In this document: positions 1 to 7,245 of the stretch, piece by piece | Numbering within the stretch: the first letter of the stretch is position 1 | Layout: the number at the start of each line of letters is the position of its first letter | NCBI GenBank assembly: GCA_040775095.1 | Contig: JAXGTD010000100.1 | Location: forward strand, 1-16,205 | DNA: 16,205 bases | Direction of reading: 5' to 3' | DNA from: JAXGTD01 sp040775095 | Lineage (GTDB): Bacteria; Pseudomonadota; Gammaproteobacteria; Chromatiales; Chromatiaceae | Notes under the pieces: model-generated | Told to the model about the DNA's origin: nothing | The model's input: only the letters and a program-made list of their open reading frames with translations | Databases searched by the model: none | Made by a program: the position numbers and the translations under genes

Positions 1-907
1 GCATGGGCGCATCCCAGTCCCCGGTGTCGATCAAGCCGCCGATGCCCGGGGTCTGGATCGCGAAACGGTTGCGCATCTCCTTCTCGTCGGGCCAGGCGAG
101 CCAGACCTCGGTGCCGGGCTGCTCGAAATGCCAGCGCGCCTCGATCGCCGCCAGCTTGGCCGGCTGGTGCTCGTAGAGATAGAGCCCGGTCAGATGGCCG
201 AACAGGAGCTGGACCGGGATCATCACCGCGACCAGGCCGAGGCCCCAATGCAGCATGACCCTGGCCTCGGCCCGGTGGATGCCGCGCAGCAGGTACCAGG
301 CGCCCGCGGCGGACACGCACATCCCGGTCGTCAGGAAGGCCGCGAGCAGCATATGCGGCCAGCGCACCTGCATGATCGGGCCGGCGACGATCGCCCACCA
401 GTCGGCGGGGACGATCCGCCCGTCGACGATCTCATGGCCGAGCGGCACCTGCATCCAGCTGTTGTTCGCAAGAATCCAGAAGGACGAGAACATGGTCCCA
501 AGGGAGACCATGCAGCACGAGAAGAAATAGAAGCGCGGCGAGACGCGGTCTCGCCCGAGCAGCATCACGCCAAAGAAGGTGGCCTCGAGCAGGAAGGCGG
601 TGAATGCCTCGTAGCCGAGCAGGGGGCCTTGGATCGCACCGGTCTTCTGCGCGAGCACGCCCCAGTTGGTGCCGAACTGGAAGGCCATCACGATGCCCGT
701 CACCACGCCCATGCCGAACGACACGGCGAAGACCTTGCGCCAGAAGTCGAACACGCGCCGGTACAGGCCGTTGCCGGTGGCCAGGTGTGCCCCTTCCATC
801 GTCGCCAACCACGCCGCCAGCCCGATCGTGAACGACGGAAAGATGATGTGGAAGCTGATGACAAAGGCGAACTGGATGCGCGACAGGATGACGGGATCGA
901 GCTCCAT
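1..907 (-). CDS. cydA: Cytochrome bd-type quinol oxidase subunit I (CioA-like), 3' end outside the window
   Basis: This is the haem-carrying subunit of the bd quinol oxidase, an inner-membrane terminal oxidase that moves electrons from quinol to oxygen. I read it on the minus strand from an ATG at 905-907; about 302 codons are visible before the left edge. The translation starts MELDPVILSRIQFAF. His20 in FVISFHIIFP matches the haem b595 ligand His19 of E. coli CydA, and Glu100 and Glu108 match the conserved Glu99/Glu107 pair. A Q-loop start with QPAKLAAIEARW is present (Lys252/Glu257 region in E. coli). The following EVWLAWPDEKE stretch is more like the cyanide-insensitive (CioA) subfamily. 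Several hydrophobic helices are evident. The Shine-Dalgarno match is poor (GAGA about 8 nt upstream). cydB would be expected just beyond the left edge. The family call is very secure; the CioA subtype is likely. Confidence 0.96.
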   Translation of the reverse strand, partial: MELDPVILSRIQFAFVISFHIIFPSFTIGLAAWLATMEGAHLATGNGLYRRVFDFWRKVFAVSFGMGVVTGIVMAFQFGTNWGVLAQKTGAIQGPLLGYEAFTAFLLEATFFGVMLLGRDRVSPRFYFFSCCMVSLGTMFSSFWILANNSWMQVPLGHEIVDGRIVPADWWAIVAGPIMQVRWPHMLLAAFLTTGMCVSAAGAWYLLRGIHRAEARVMLHWGLGLVAVMIPVQLLFGHLTGLYLYEHQPAKLAAIEARWHFEQPGTEVWLAWPDEKEMRNRFAIQTPGIGGLIDTGDWDAPM

Positions 908-1342
908 GACTGTTCTCGGCAACCGTAGGTTTCGGGGAGGAACCAACCGCGCGTAGCGCGTTCGGTGCGGATCACAAGCTCCCCGCACCCTACTCGTTTC
1001 CATTGCGCATCGCCAGCGCGAGCGGGCGCCCGCATCGAGACGAAGGCATCAATTCACGGCGATGAGCGCCGTCTCGCCCTTGCTTCGCCGTTGCTCCGCG
1101 GGGGAGAGATGCATCGGGACCAAGAACGGCCTGGTCGAGAGGAGCAGTACCAGGGGGCGCACCGGTGGAGAGGCCCGACGCCAGGTGCCATCCTCCTGCC
1201 CGGACCGAGGGTTTTCGAAAGCGGGAAGGCAAACGGCGGGTCCTCGGCACGGGGCCCTTGCCAGGGTACATCTCGAGGTATTCGGGCGCCAACCGCTGCA
1301 GGGCGTGCAGGGCGTGCAGGGGAACGGGACCATGCCTCGACA

Positions 1343-1391
1343 CCGCGGCACCCAATGCCGCGGGCCGCCCCGTTTGCATGCGCGACCCGCG
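1343..1391. terminator. Two mutually exclusive GC-rich hairpins beside the sulfatase remnant
   Basis: Arms CCGCGGCA (1343-1350) and TGCCGCGG (1356-1363) pair perfectly around the loop CCCAA. An alternative pairing joins CGCGGG (1359-1364) to CCCGCG (1386-1391). The second corresponds in position to the perfect 9-bp hairpin that follows the intact sulfatase gene (2641-2674), so it is probably the decayed version of that terminator. No T-run follows on either strand, so function is uncertain. Confidence 0.35.
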
Positions 1392-1412
1392 TCCATCACC
1401 GCCAGAAAGGCC

Positions 1413-1520
1413 CTATTGGATACCCAGCGCCGCCTTCTTCATGCCATCTGCCAGCTTCTTTATGTCTTCCGGTAACAGCCGCGGACGGGGCCGTTCGGCG
1501 CTGCCAGCGGAATTCGCGCG
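1413..1520 (-). pseudogene. Decayed 3' end of a second sulfatase gene
   Basis: On the minus strand this stretch encodes RLLPEDIKKLADGMKKAALG followed by IQ and a TAG stop (1413-1415). The intact sulfatase ends ELSPEDIKKLEEGMKKAALG then IQ-stop. The DNA is also alike: CCCTATTGGATACC is identical in both copies, and matches continue through the next 60 bases with scattered substitutions. Beyond about 1485 similarity falls off and the frame no longer matches. An in-frame stop at 1527-1529 closes the frame upstream, and no start or ribosome-binding site is present. Similarity also extends downstream of the stop, into the hairpin region. It is therefore a relic of a duplicated sulfatase gene rather than a small gene. 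Confidence 0.8.
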
Positions 1521-1704
1521 TATCACTCAGCTAGCTTGGTTGCGATGCTATCTGGAGATGGAACCGCCCACCGCCCTGCCCCATCGGCAACGAGTGGAGG
1601 GCCGTGCGACCCCTCGACTTGCGCGCCTACGACCGTAGGGCGCAGAGCCGCGCGCGCACGACGGCGGGTTTCCCGCCCCAGCAGTCTGGATCCTCGCTCC
1701 CTTC

Positions 1705-2601
1705 CTATCCCGCGCCCAGGAAACGCTCACGCAGTACCTGCTGTCCTGCGGAATCGATTCCCAGACCCTCGGAGAAATACCGCTCGATGGACCCGTACCG
1801 CTTGTGCATCTCGTCGAAGGAGGCCGTCAGATACTCGGGTTTCACGCCAAACACGGCGACGGCGATGTCGCGGTCCCCACCAGCCGCAACAAACTCATCA
1901 ATCGTCCTTCTGAACTGCGGGAGGGTGTACGCGTTGGTGCGCATGTAGTCCTCCATGACGGTTTCCGGCGGAACGCCAAGCAGCGTGAGCAGCGCGGCTG
2001 AGGCCCATCCAGTGCGGTCTTTGCCCGTTGTACAGTGAAACACCGCCGGCACCTTGTCCGGATCGGCAAGGGACAGAAATAGTGTGCGGTACGATTCCTT
2101 GGCGCTCGGCAGATCGATGAGCTCGCGGTAGCCCTGCTCAAACAGCTCTTCGATCTTCCCCCCGCCCAAGGCGACGTTGGCCTTCTTGGGCTCGTGTAAC
2201 AGCCTTTCGAGCTCTGCCGGTGCCGCGGACCTGGCGTCGGCCAGCACGTTCAGCAGGTGGTACTCGACCCCGCGCGGCATCTCGTCGGGCGCTGCCTTGG
2301 CTTCGGCGGCGGTGCGCAGGTCGTAGTCGTTCTTGAGCGCGAGCCGTCCGAGCGTCTTGATCTCCTCGGCACTCATCGGATTGAAGGTGTCGGAACGATA
2401 GGCGACGCCGCGTGCCACGGTCCTACCGTCACGCGTCTTGTATCCCCCGACGTCGCGCAGGTTGGGTACGGTGTCCATGCCGAGCGCAAGACCGAGGCTC
2501 TCACCGGGCGTCAACTGCGGCAACGCGCCAGCCTGGATGGAGGCGGCGGGCATCAAGAGCGCGCCAGCGGCGAGCGCCATGCAGAACAACGGGTGTTGCA
2601 T
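1705..2601 (-). CDS. Exported tyrosine/dual-specificity phosphatase-like protein (Y_phosphatase3 type)
   Basis: A 298-aa protein of the bacterial tyrosine-phosphatase family that includes Mycobacterium PtpB-like enzymes; members hydrolyse phosphotyrosine, other phosphoesters or phosphoinositides. The N-terminus MQHPLFCMALAAGALL...SIQA-G looks like a Sec signal peptide cut near residue 24, although it lacks a basic n-region. The family signature NLRDVGGY is at 47-54, DLRT at 94-97, and the catalytic P-loop HCTTGKDRTG at 189-198, with nucleophile Cys190 and Arg196. I chose the ATG at 2599-2601 because AGGAGA lies 8 nt upstream; an in-frame start 10 codons earlier has no such site and would mask the signal peptide. 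It follows the sulfatase gene by 93 bp on the same strand, so co-transcription is likely. The substrate is unknown; a periplasmic location argues against a cytoplasmic signalling role. Confidence 0.9.
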   Translation of the reverse strand: MQHPLFCMALAAGALLMPAASIQAGALPQLTPGESLGLALGMDTVPNLRDVGGYKTRDGRTVARGVAYRSDTFNPMSAEEIKTLGRLALKNDYDLRTAAEAKAAPDEMPRGVEYHLLNVLADARSAAPAELERLLHEPKKANVALGGGKIEELFEQGYRELIDLPSAKESYRTLFLSLADPDKVPAVFHCTTGKDRTGWASAALLTLLGVPPETVMEDYMRTNAYTLPQFRRTIDEFVAAGGDRDIAVAVFGVKPEYLTASFDEMHKRYGSIERYFSEGLGIDSAGQQVLRERFLGAG

Positions 2602-2609
2602 TGGATGGC

Positions 2610-2615
2610 TCTCCT
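2610..2615 (-). promoter_or_regulatory. Ribosome-binding site of the phosphatase gene
   Basis: AGGAGA on the minus strand, 8 nt before the ATG at 2599-2601. It fixes the start at residue 11 of the longest open frame and places the signal peptide at the N-terminus. Confidence 0.75.
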
Positions 2616-2640
2616 GTTGGTGGGGATCCACTTCAAAGGG

Positions 2641-2674
2641 GCGCGGGCCACTCCCTTGTGAGAGCGGCCCGCGC
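2641..2674. terminator. Hairpin between sulfatase and phosphatase genes
   Basis: The arms GCGCGGGCC (2641-2649) and GGCCCGCGC (2666-2674) are perfectly complementary over 9 bp and enclose a 16-nt loop. On the minus strand it lies about 20 bp beyond the sulfatase stop and is followed by CCCCTTTG, only a weak T-tract. It may attenuate rather than end transcription, or stabilise the sulfatase message, which would set the sulfatase:phosphatase ratio. Confidence 0.55.
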
Positions 2675-2694
2675 GACTCACGACCGAAACGCCC

Positions 2695-5499
2695 CTATTG
2701 GATACCAAGGGCGGCCTTCTTCATGCCTTCTTCCAGCTTCTTGATGTCCTCAGGCGACAGCTCGGGACGGTCGATCGTGATCGTCAGCTTGTTGAACTTC
2801 GCCGTCAGCGGGAAGGGTGGCAGGTAGTCGGCATCGTCGATGCCGGTGATGGTGTCCTGGCCGATGTCGAAGCTCTCATCCCATTGCAGGATGATCGGGA
2901 TCGTCCGTTCCATCCGCTTCTGCGCGACGACCTTGCCGTCCACGCTCAGCGTGCCGGTGCCGCCCTTGCCAATACCGGAAAAGTTGTTGTACGTCATGGT
3001 TCCGACGCCGAGGCCGTCATACTTGAAGTCGAACTCGATCGTATGCTCTCCGGGCGTGAGCGCTTCCGGTGCCTCCCACTTCACCCATTCGAGGTTGAGC
3101 AGGTTCCAGTTGAACACCGGCTTGCCCTTGAGTAGATAGAAGCCCCAGCCCGCGAAGCGCCCGCCGGAGGTGACGATCATGCCCTCGGCGCCGCCCTCCG
3201 GCACGGTGATGTCGGCCGTGACGGTGTAGGAGGTGTCGAGCAGGTAGGGCGCATCGCCCTGGGGAACGCCGGTCATCGGCCGCGTGTACACCAACTCCTT
3301 CTTTCCGGCGATGAGGCTCGGACGCGGCGCGGCGACCCGGGCCCCCACCGATGCGTCCAGCGGGAAGACCTGGTACTTCTCGGCCTCCTCGACGAACAGC
3401 TTGCGCATCTCGGCGACCTTGTCCGGGTGATCTGCCGCGATGTCGTCGGACTGGTTGAAGTTCTTCGTCAGGTCGTAGAGCTGGAAGACCTGGTTGTTGA
3501 GCGGGTCCGGATTGGCGGGGCTGAACGCATCCCAGGGCGTGCGGTTGACCTTGGTGCTCAACAGCCAGCCGTCGTTGTAGAGCGCCCACTGGCCCATCAT
3601 CTCGAAGTACTGCCTGGTATGACGGGACGTGGCATCGGCGTTCTCGGCGTCGAAGGTATAGGCGAAGCTGGTGCCCTCGATCGGCTTCTGCTTGATCCCG
3701 TCCACGGTTTCGGGTGCGGCGATGCCGGTGACCTCGAGCAACGTCGGCGCCACATCGATCACGTGCATGAACTGGTCGCGCAGGCCGCCCTTGTCCTTGA
3801 TGACCTTCGGCCAGGAGACGACCATGTTCTGATTGACGCCGCCAAGCCGCGAGGCGTTTTGCTTGAACCAGTCGAAGGGCGTGTCGAAGGCCCAGGACCA
3901 GCCGGCCGACATGTGGTTGTAGGCGTACTCGGTGCCCCAGGCGTCGTAGTACTTCATCTGCACGTCCACCGGCGGGCGCACGCCGTTGAAGAACGCGACC
4001 TCGCTGAAGGTGCCTTCCGGCCCACCCTCGGCGCTGGTGCCATTGTCGCCGTTGATGTAGATGATGAGCGTGTTGTCGAGCTTGCCCAGGTCATCGAAGG
4101 CCTGGACCACCCGGCCGATCTCGTGGTCGTTGTAGGCCACGTAGGCGGCGAAGACCTCCACCTGGCGGATGTAGAGCTTCTTGGCCTCGTCGCTGAGCTT
4201 GTCCCAGGGTGTGAGGATGTCTGCAGGCCAGGGCGTGAGCTCTTCGTCTGCCGGGATCACGCCAAGCTTCTTCTGGTTCGCGAAGATGCGCTCGCGCAGC
4301 TTCTCGTAGCCGTCGTCGAACAGATGCATCGCGTGGATCTTGTCCACCCACTCCTTCAACGGGTGATGGGGTGCATGGGAGGAGCCGGGGACGTACATCA
4401 GAAAGAGCGGCTGGTCCGGGTCGGTCTGATGGATCCGGTACATCCAGTCGATGGCGTCGTCGGCCATCGCGGTGATCAGGTTCCAGGAGGGCTCCTCGCC
4501 GGTGACCGGCCAGACCTCGGCCTTCGGATCCGAGCGATCCAGCTTCAGGGTGCCCTCGTGACCGATCCAGGGATAGATCTGGGTGGTATTGCGGAAGAGA
4601 TTCGGCCCCCATTGGTTGGCGTCGCCGCCGACGAAGCCGTAGAAGTAGTCGAAGCCCATGCCGGTCGGCCACTGGGTGAAGGGCCCGGCCTGGCTGGCCT
4701 GGTAGGTCGGCGTGTTGTGGTCCTTGCCGAACCAGGAGGTCGCGTAGCCGTTGTCACGCAGGATGCGCCCGATGGTCGCGTTGTCCACGCCGATCACACT
4801 GTCGTAGCCGGGGAAGCCGGTGGCCTGCTCGGCGATCACGCCGAAGCCCACCGAGTGGTGGTTGCGCCCGGTCATCAGCGCGGCACGCGTCGGCGAGCAC
4901 AGCGAGGTGGACATGATCCGGTTGTAGCGCAGCCCGCTCTCAGCGATGCGCTCCATGGTCGGGGTCGGGATCACGCCGCCGAAGACGCTGTTGATCGCAA
5001 AGCCGGCATCATCGGTCATGATCAGCAGGATGTTCGGTGCGTCCTTGGGCGGCACCACGGTCGGTGGCCACCAGGGTGTGGAGTGAAGCGCATCGTCCTT
5101 GATCACGCCGCCGAACTTCGGTTCCGGCGGCGGGAGCTGCAGCCCGTCGATGGTCGTTGTGGCGGCGGGCAAGCCGAGCTCGCCGGTGACCACCACCTTG
5201 GCGCCACCTGAGGTCCCGCCCGGGATCACCAGCTTCTGCCCGACCTCGATCTCGTCGGAAGCGAGCCGATTGGCGGCCTTGAGCTCGTCTACGGGGATCG
5301 AGAAACGCTCGCCGATCGCGATCAGGTCATCGCCCTCGACCACCATATAGGTGGCCGTGGCGGTATCGTATTGCCCCTGCGCATGGTGGCGGGGACTCGT
5401 GTCCGCGGCCAGGGCCTCGCCGAGCCCAAGGCCGAGGGTCAGGGCCAGCGCGCCAAACGCTGCCCCCAATCGCAGTCGGTACCGAGCGGATGGATACAT
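2695..5499 (-). CDS. Exported Cys-type sulfatase with N-terminal LysM domain
   Basis: A 934-aa sulfatase expected to hydrolyse sulfate esters in the periplasm or at the cell surface. A basic n-region (RYRLR) and a hydrophobic run to about residue 31 (GEALA-ADT) make a signal peptide. A LysM-like domain follows at about 50-95 (YMVVEGDDLIAIGERF, then EVGQKLVIPG), implying peptidoglycan or glycan binding. The sulfatase domain spans about 153-600: metal ligands Asp163/Asp164, the formylglycine motif CSPTR at 201-205 (Cys201 modified), Lys259 in FGKDH, His375, and Asp485/Asn486 in NGDNG. Residues about 740-910 look like a beta-rich concanavalin-type domain, and the tail is a charged helix. The ATG at 5497-5499 is chosen because GAGAGGTG precedes it and the signal peptide starts there; the frame is open 78 codons further without signal-like sequence. 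Maturation needs a formylglycine-generating enzyme, not seen here. The substrate is unknown. Confidence 0.94.
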   Translation of the reverse strand: MYPSARYRLRLGAAFGALALTLGLGLGEALAADTSPRHHAQGQYDTATATYMVVEGDDLIAIGERFSIPVDELKAANRLASDEIEVGQKLVIPGGTSGGAKVVVTGELGLPAATTTIDGLQLPPPEPKFGGVIKDDALHSTPWWPPTVVPPKDAPNILLIMTDDAGFAINSVFGGVIPTPTMERIAESGLRYNRIMSTSLCSPTRAALMTGRNHHSVGFGVIAEQATGFPGYDSVIGVDNATIGRILRDNGYATSWFGKDHNTPTYQASQAGPFTQWPTGMGFDYFYGFVGGDANQWGPNLFRNTTQIYPWIGHEGTLKLDRSDPKAEVWPVTGEEPSWNLITAMADDAIDWMYRIHQTDPDQPLFLMYVPGSSHAPHHPLKEWVDKIHAMHLFDDGYEKLRERIFANQKKLGVIPADEELTPWPADILTPWDKLSDEAKKLYIRQVEVFAAYVAYNDHEIGRVVQAFDDLGKLDNTLIIYINGDNGTSAEGGPEGTFSEVAFFNGVRPPVDVQMKYYDAWGTEYAYNHMSAGWSWAFDTPFDWFKQNASRLGGVNQNMVVSWPKVIKDKGGLRDQFMHVIDVAPTLLEVTGIAAPETVDGIKQKPIEGTSFAYTFDAENADATSRHTRQYFEMMGQWALYNDGWLLSTKVNRTPWDAFSPANPDPLNNQVFQLYDLTKNFNQSDDIAADHPDKVAEMRKLFVEEAEKYQVFPLDASVGARVAAPRPSLIAGKKELVYTRPMTGVPQGDAPYLLDTSYTVTADITVPEGGAEGMIVTSGGRFAGWGFYLLKGKPVFNWNLLNLEWVKWEAPEALTPGEHTIEFDFKYDGLGVGTMTYNNFSGIGKGGTGTLSVDGKVVAQKRMERTIPIILQWDESFDIGQDTITGIDDADYLPPFPLTAKFNKLTITIDRPELSPEDIKKLEEGMKKAALGIQ

Positions 5500-5509
5500 G
5501 CTGTTATTG

Positions 5510-5517
5510 CACCTCTC
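5510..5517 (-). promoter_or_regulatory. Ribosome-binding site of the sulfatase gene
   Basis: GAGAGGTG on the minus strand, 10 nt before the ATG at 5497-5499. It decides against the 78-codon longer open frame, which would bury the signal peptide inside the protein. Confidence 0.65.
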
Positions 5518-5580
5518 GTGTGTCGGAGTTGAGCGACAGGGTTCGACGGGATCCGGCCAGTCGCCCGGAAGAACAGGGCC

Positions 5581-5638
5581 GGTCAGGGTCCGCCTCGCCC
5601 AATATCCGGTCGTCCCGCGAGGGACGGCACCCCTGACC
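5581..5638 (-). promoter_or_regulatory. Nested inverted repeats in the sulfatase leader
   Basis: GGTCAGGG (5581-5588) and CCCTGACC (5631-5638) are perfectly complementary. Between them sits a second perfect stem, CGTCCC-GCGA-GGGACG (5611-5626), plus a possible GCC/GGC pair (5592-5594 with 5626-5628). It ends about 80 bp upstream of the sulfatase start, so it could be a leader RNA structure or a DNA site for the adjacent AraC regulator. The sequence does not tell which. Confidence 0.5.
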
Positions 5639-5644
5639 ATGCGA

Positions 5645-5692
5645 TAAGCCTCAGGCGCGGCAATATAGCCTGGTCCCCTGGAAAGAGGCTTA
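5645..5692 (-). promoter_or_regulatory. 8-bp inverted repeat between the AraC gene and the sulfatase leader
   Basis: TAAGCCTC (5645-5652) and GAGGCTTA (5685-5692) are perfectly complementary with a 32-nt spacer that contains an inner CAGGC/GCCTG pair. On the minus strand a TATATT hexamer lies inside the spacer and could be a -10 box, though I see no good -35. The repeat is about 40 bp beyond the stop of the AraC gene, so it may instead be that gene's terminator. Confidence 0.4.
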
Positions 5693-5733
5693 CCTTTTCT
5701 CGACAGATTCACCCCCGAGCAGGTGCCAGGCAC

Positions 5734-6789
5734 TCAGGCCTTGCGCCGGCTCGCGCGCCAGGCGGCCGGCGTGGACCCGGTCCAACGTCGGAACGCTCGG
5801 GTAAAGGCGGGGGGATTGGTGTAGTGGAGCCGGGCGGCGATCTCGGCAATCGGCAGCTCGGTCTCGAGGAGCAGCTGGGAGGCCTGTGCCTGAGCGCACT
5901 CTTCGCGCAGTTGACGATAGCTGGTGCCCGATCGCCGCAGGGAGCGGCCGAGGGTACGCGGATGCATCGACAACACCTCGGCGGCCGACTCCAGCGATCC
6001 GACTCCGCAGTGCAGGAGATTGCAGGCGATGCGGCGGGTGCGGGACACCAGGTCGCGGTAGACCGTGGCCGAGAGCGCGGTGATACGCCCCTCCAGCGCC
6101 CGATAATGGGCCGGGTCGGCATCGGGTAGCGGCTGCTCGAGCGACTCGGAAGAGAAGACCAGGGCCATCTCCACGGCGGTGAACGACGGGGTTACCCCGA
6201 ACACGCGCCGGTATGGGCCCGGGTCGCTGGGCCGGGCGTGCGGCAGCTGCACGGCCAGGGGCTGCCAGTCCGGGCCACAGAGCGCGCGCATGATGTTGTA
6301 GACGACCGCGGCCGTGAGATCGTAGATCTGCGCGGTTGCCATCACACCCGGCTGGTAGATGTTGTAGACGAGTCTCGATTCTGCGGCACCGACCGAAAGG
6401 GTCGGCACCGCGCCACGGTCGTGCAGGTGAAGATGCAGCACGATATTGCGCAGGGCGCGCTTGGCGGTTGGCGAATGCCGGGCGAGCATTCCGACCAGCC
6501 CGAGGCACTCCAACCCATTCTGCTCACCGAGCAACAGACCGAAATGCGGACAAGCGGTGGCCCGCGCACAGGCATCGAGCAGTCGGCCGCCGGCAACGAA
6601 GGAGACGACGTTCTCGGGATCGTCCAACAGGCATGCATCGAACCCTGCTGCGGCGAAGACCACGGCAGGGTCCCGGCCAAGCCGTCGCAACAGCCGCGGG
6701 ATACCGATCAGCGGCCCGGCACGCACGGCACCCTCGGTGACCGCGGCGACCTGTGCAATGGGCTTCATTGGCGATGACACCCGCGTCAC
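5734..6789 (-). CDS. AraC-family transcriptional regulator (sulfatase-adjacent)
   Basis: A 351-aa cytoplasmic DNA-binding regulator. Residues about 25-220 resemble the N-terminal ligand-sensing domain found in OruR/ArgR-like AraC proteins (Arabinose_bd type), with landmarks LHDRGAVPTL (122-131) and GPDW (172-175). The C-terminal double helix-turn-helix spans about 265-345: first HTH around SAAEVLSMHPRTLGRSLRR, second around IAEIAARLHYTNPPAFTRAF, ending with STPAAWR. I give the GTG at 6787-6789 as start; the ATG at 6766-6768 (7 codons later) is equally possible, because neither has a clear ribosome-binding site. It lies 234 bp upstream of the sulfatase gene on the same strand and diverges from the TRIC-like gene, so it plausibly controls the sulfatase-phosphatase unit. 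It is a paralogue of the regulator at 12254-13306. Confidence 0.93.
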   Translation of the reverse strand: MTRVSSPMKPIAQVAAVTEGAVRAGPLIGIPRLLRRLGRDPAVVFAAAGFDACLLDDPENVVSFVAGGRLLDACARATACPHFGLLLGEQNGLECLGLVGMLARHSPTAKRALRNIVLHLHLHDRGAVPTLSVGAAESRLVYNIYQPGVMATAQIYDLTAAVVYNIMRALCGPDWQPLAVQLPHARPSDPGPYRRVFGVTPSFTAVEMALVFSSESLEQPLPDADPAHYRALEGRITALSATVYRDLVSRTRRIACNLLHCGVGSLESAAEVLSMHPRTLGRSLRRSGTSYRQLREECAQAQASQLLLETELPIAEIAARLHYTNPPAFTRAFRRWTGSTPAAWRASRRKA

Positions 6790-6947
6790 GACGATTCAGA
6801 TCCCCCGGATCGCATCATCACGTTGACCAAACAGGAGCCAGGAAGATCCGCCGGGGCGCGGAAACAGGCTCCCCCGGATCTGCAGGCGGTGCATTCCGAC
6901 GAAAGCCCGGTGGTCGCGTGCCGGGACCGGGCTGGTCTTCGGTCATT

Positions 6948-7015
6948 CGATCCGCGCTCCGGTGGAAGGCACCCGCAACGGCGCCTGAGGAGACACCGAT
7001 CACGCGTGTTTCCGG
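6948..7015. repeat. Imperfect repeat, copy 1 (upstream of the AraC gene)
   Basis: Shares with 9539-9599 the blocks CGATC(C)GCGCT, GCACCCG, an exact GCCTGAGGAGACAC, GAT, and GT(T)TCCGG, in the same order and with nearly equal spacing. In both places the copy sits 100-230 bp upstream of a minus-strand gene and has the same orientation relative to it. The exact 14-mer alone could occur by chance in a window of this size; the matching flanks make relatedness more likely. Confidence 0.35.
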
Positions 7016-7236
7016 CATCCAATCAGCTCGCCCTTCTGGGCGTGGCCCGCCGAATGCCGAATTTTTTTCAGGCGCTTGCAGTGGGCCAAGAATCAGGCGC
7101 CATCCCCGAGCCGGACAGGGGCCGCCAAGAGTCAACCTCTCCTCGAGGACCGAGGCGTAGCTGCGGCGAAGGCCCCCTGTACCACCTGGCACTTGCAGTA
7201 CCATTTCACCCGCGACTGTCGCGGCCGACAACAGAC

Positions 7237-7240
7237 GGAG
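7237..7240 (+). promoter_or_regulatory. Ribosome-binding site of the TRIC-like gene
   Basis: GGAG, 5 nt before the GTG at 7246-7248. It supports the short form of the protein rather than the 141-codon extension to 6823. Confidence 0.6.
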
Positions 7241-7245
7241 AACCG

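Larger units (their letters stand above)
908..1704. other. Gene-poor gap between phosphatase and cydA, holding a sulfatase remnant
   Basis: About 800 bp separate the phosphatase stop from the cydA start. Open frames exist on both strands, but none has a ribosome-binding site, a recognisable motif or a convincing protein composition, so I call none of them. The recognisable content is a decayed copy of the sulfatase 3' end (1413-1520), two overlapping GC-rich hairpins at 1343-1391, and a short tandem GGGCGTGCA repeat near 1301-1319. The cydA promoter should lie in the right-hand flank of its start (about 908-1050), but no clear -35/-10 pair or FNR/ArcA-like box stands out. Confidence 0.6.
6790..7245. 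other. Divergent intergenic region, AraC regulator / TRIC-like gene
   Basis: 456 bp between two divergent genes. A frame continuous with the TRIC-like gene extends back to 6823, but its translation is rich in Arg, Pro and Gly with no family resemblance, and the real start has its own ribosome-binding site. A run of seven T at about 7059-7065 has no good hairpin before it on either strand. Segment 6948-7015 imperfectly matches a segment upstream of the glutamate decarboxylase gene (9539-9599). I see no clear promoter hexamers. Confidence 0.55.

Noticed and set aside
128..928. A 266-aa plus-strand frame at the left edge
   Set aside because: It lies opposite cydA, whose haem and quinol-binding residues are conserved on the minus strand. 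The plus-strand product has a His/Asp/Arg-rich random composition.
3427..5211. A 594-aa plus-strand open frame opposite the sulfatase gene
   Set aside because: Its translation is rich in Val, Gly, Asp and His with no motif, and the minus strand carries a clear sulfatase with all active-site residues. It is a shadow.
5500..5733. A 78-residue N-terminal extension of the sulfatase
   Set aside because: It has no signal peptide, is rich in Pro/Arg/Gly and contains the inverted repeats, while a ribosome-binding site and signal peptide mark the start at 5499.
7040..7085. A T-run (about 7059-7065) as an intrinsic terminator
   Set aside because: No stable hairpin of useful length precedes it on the plus strand, and on the minus strand it reads as an A-run.
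6823..7245. A 141-residue extension of the TRIC-like protein
   Set aside because: The family is about 205 residues long, and GGAG 5 nt before the GTG at 7246 marks the start. The extension has no membrane or family character.
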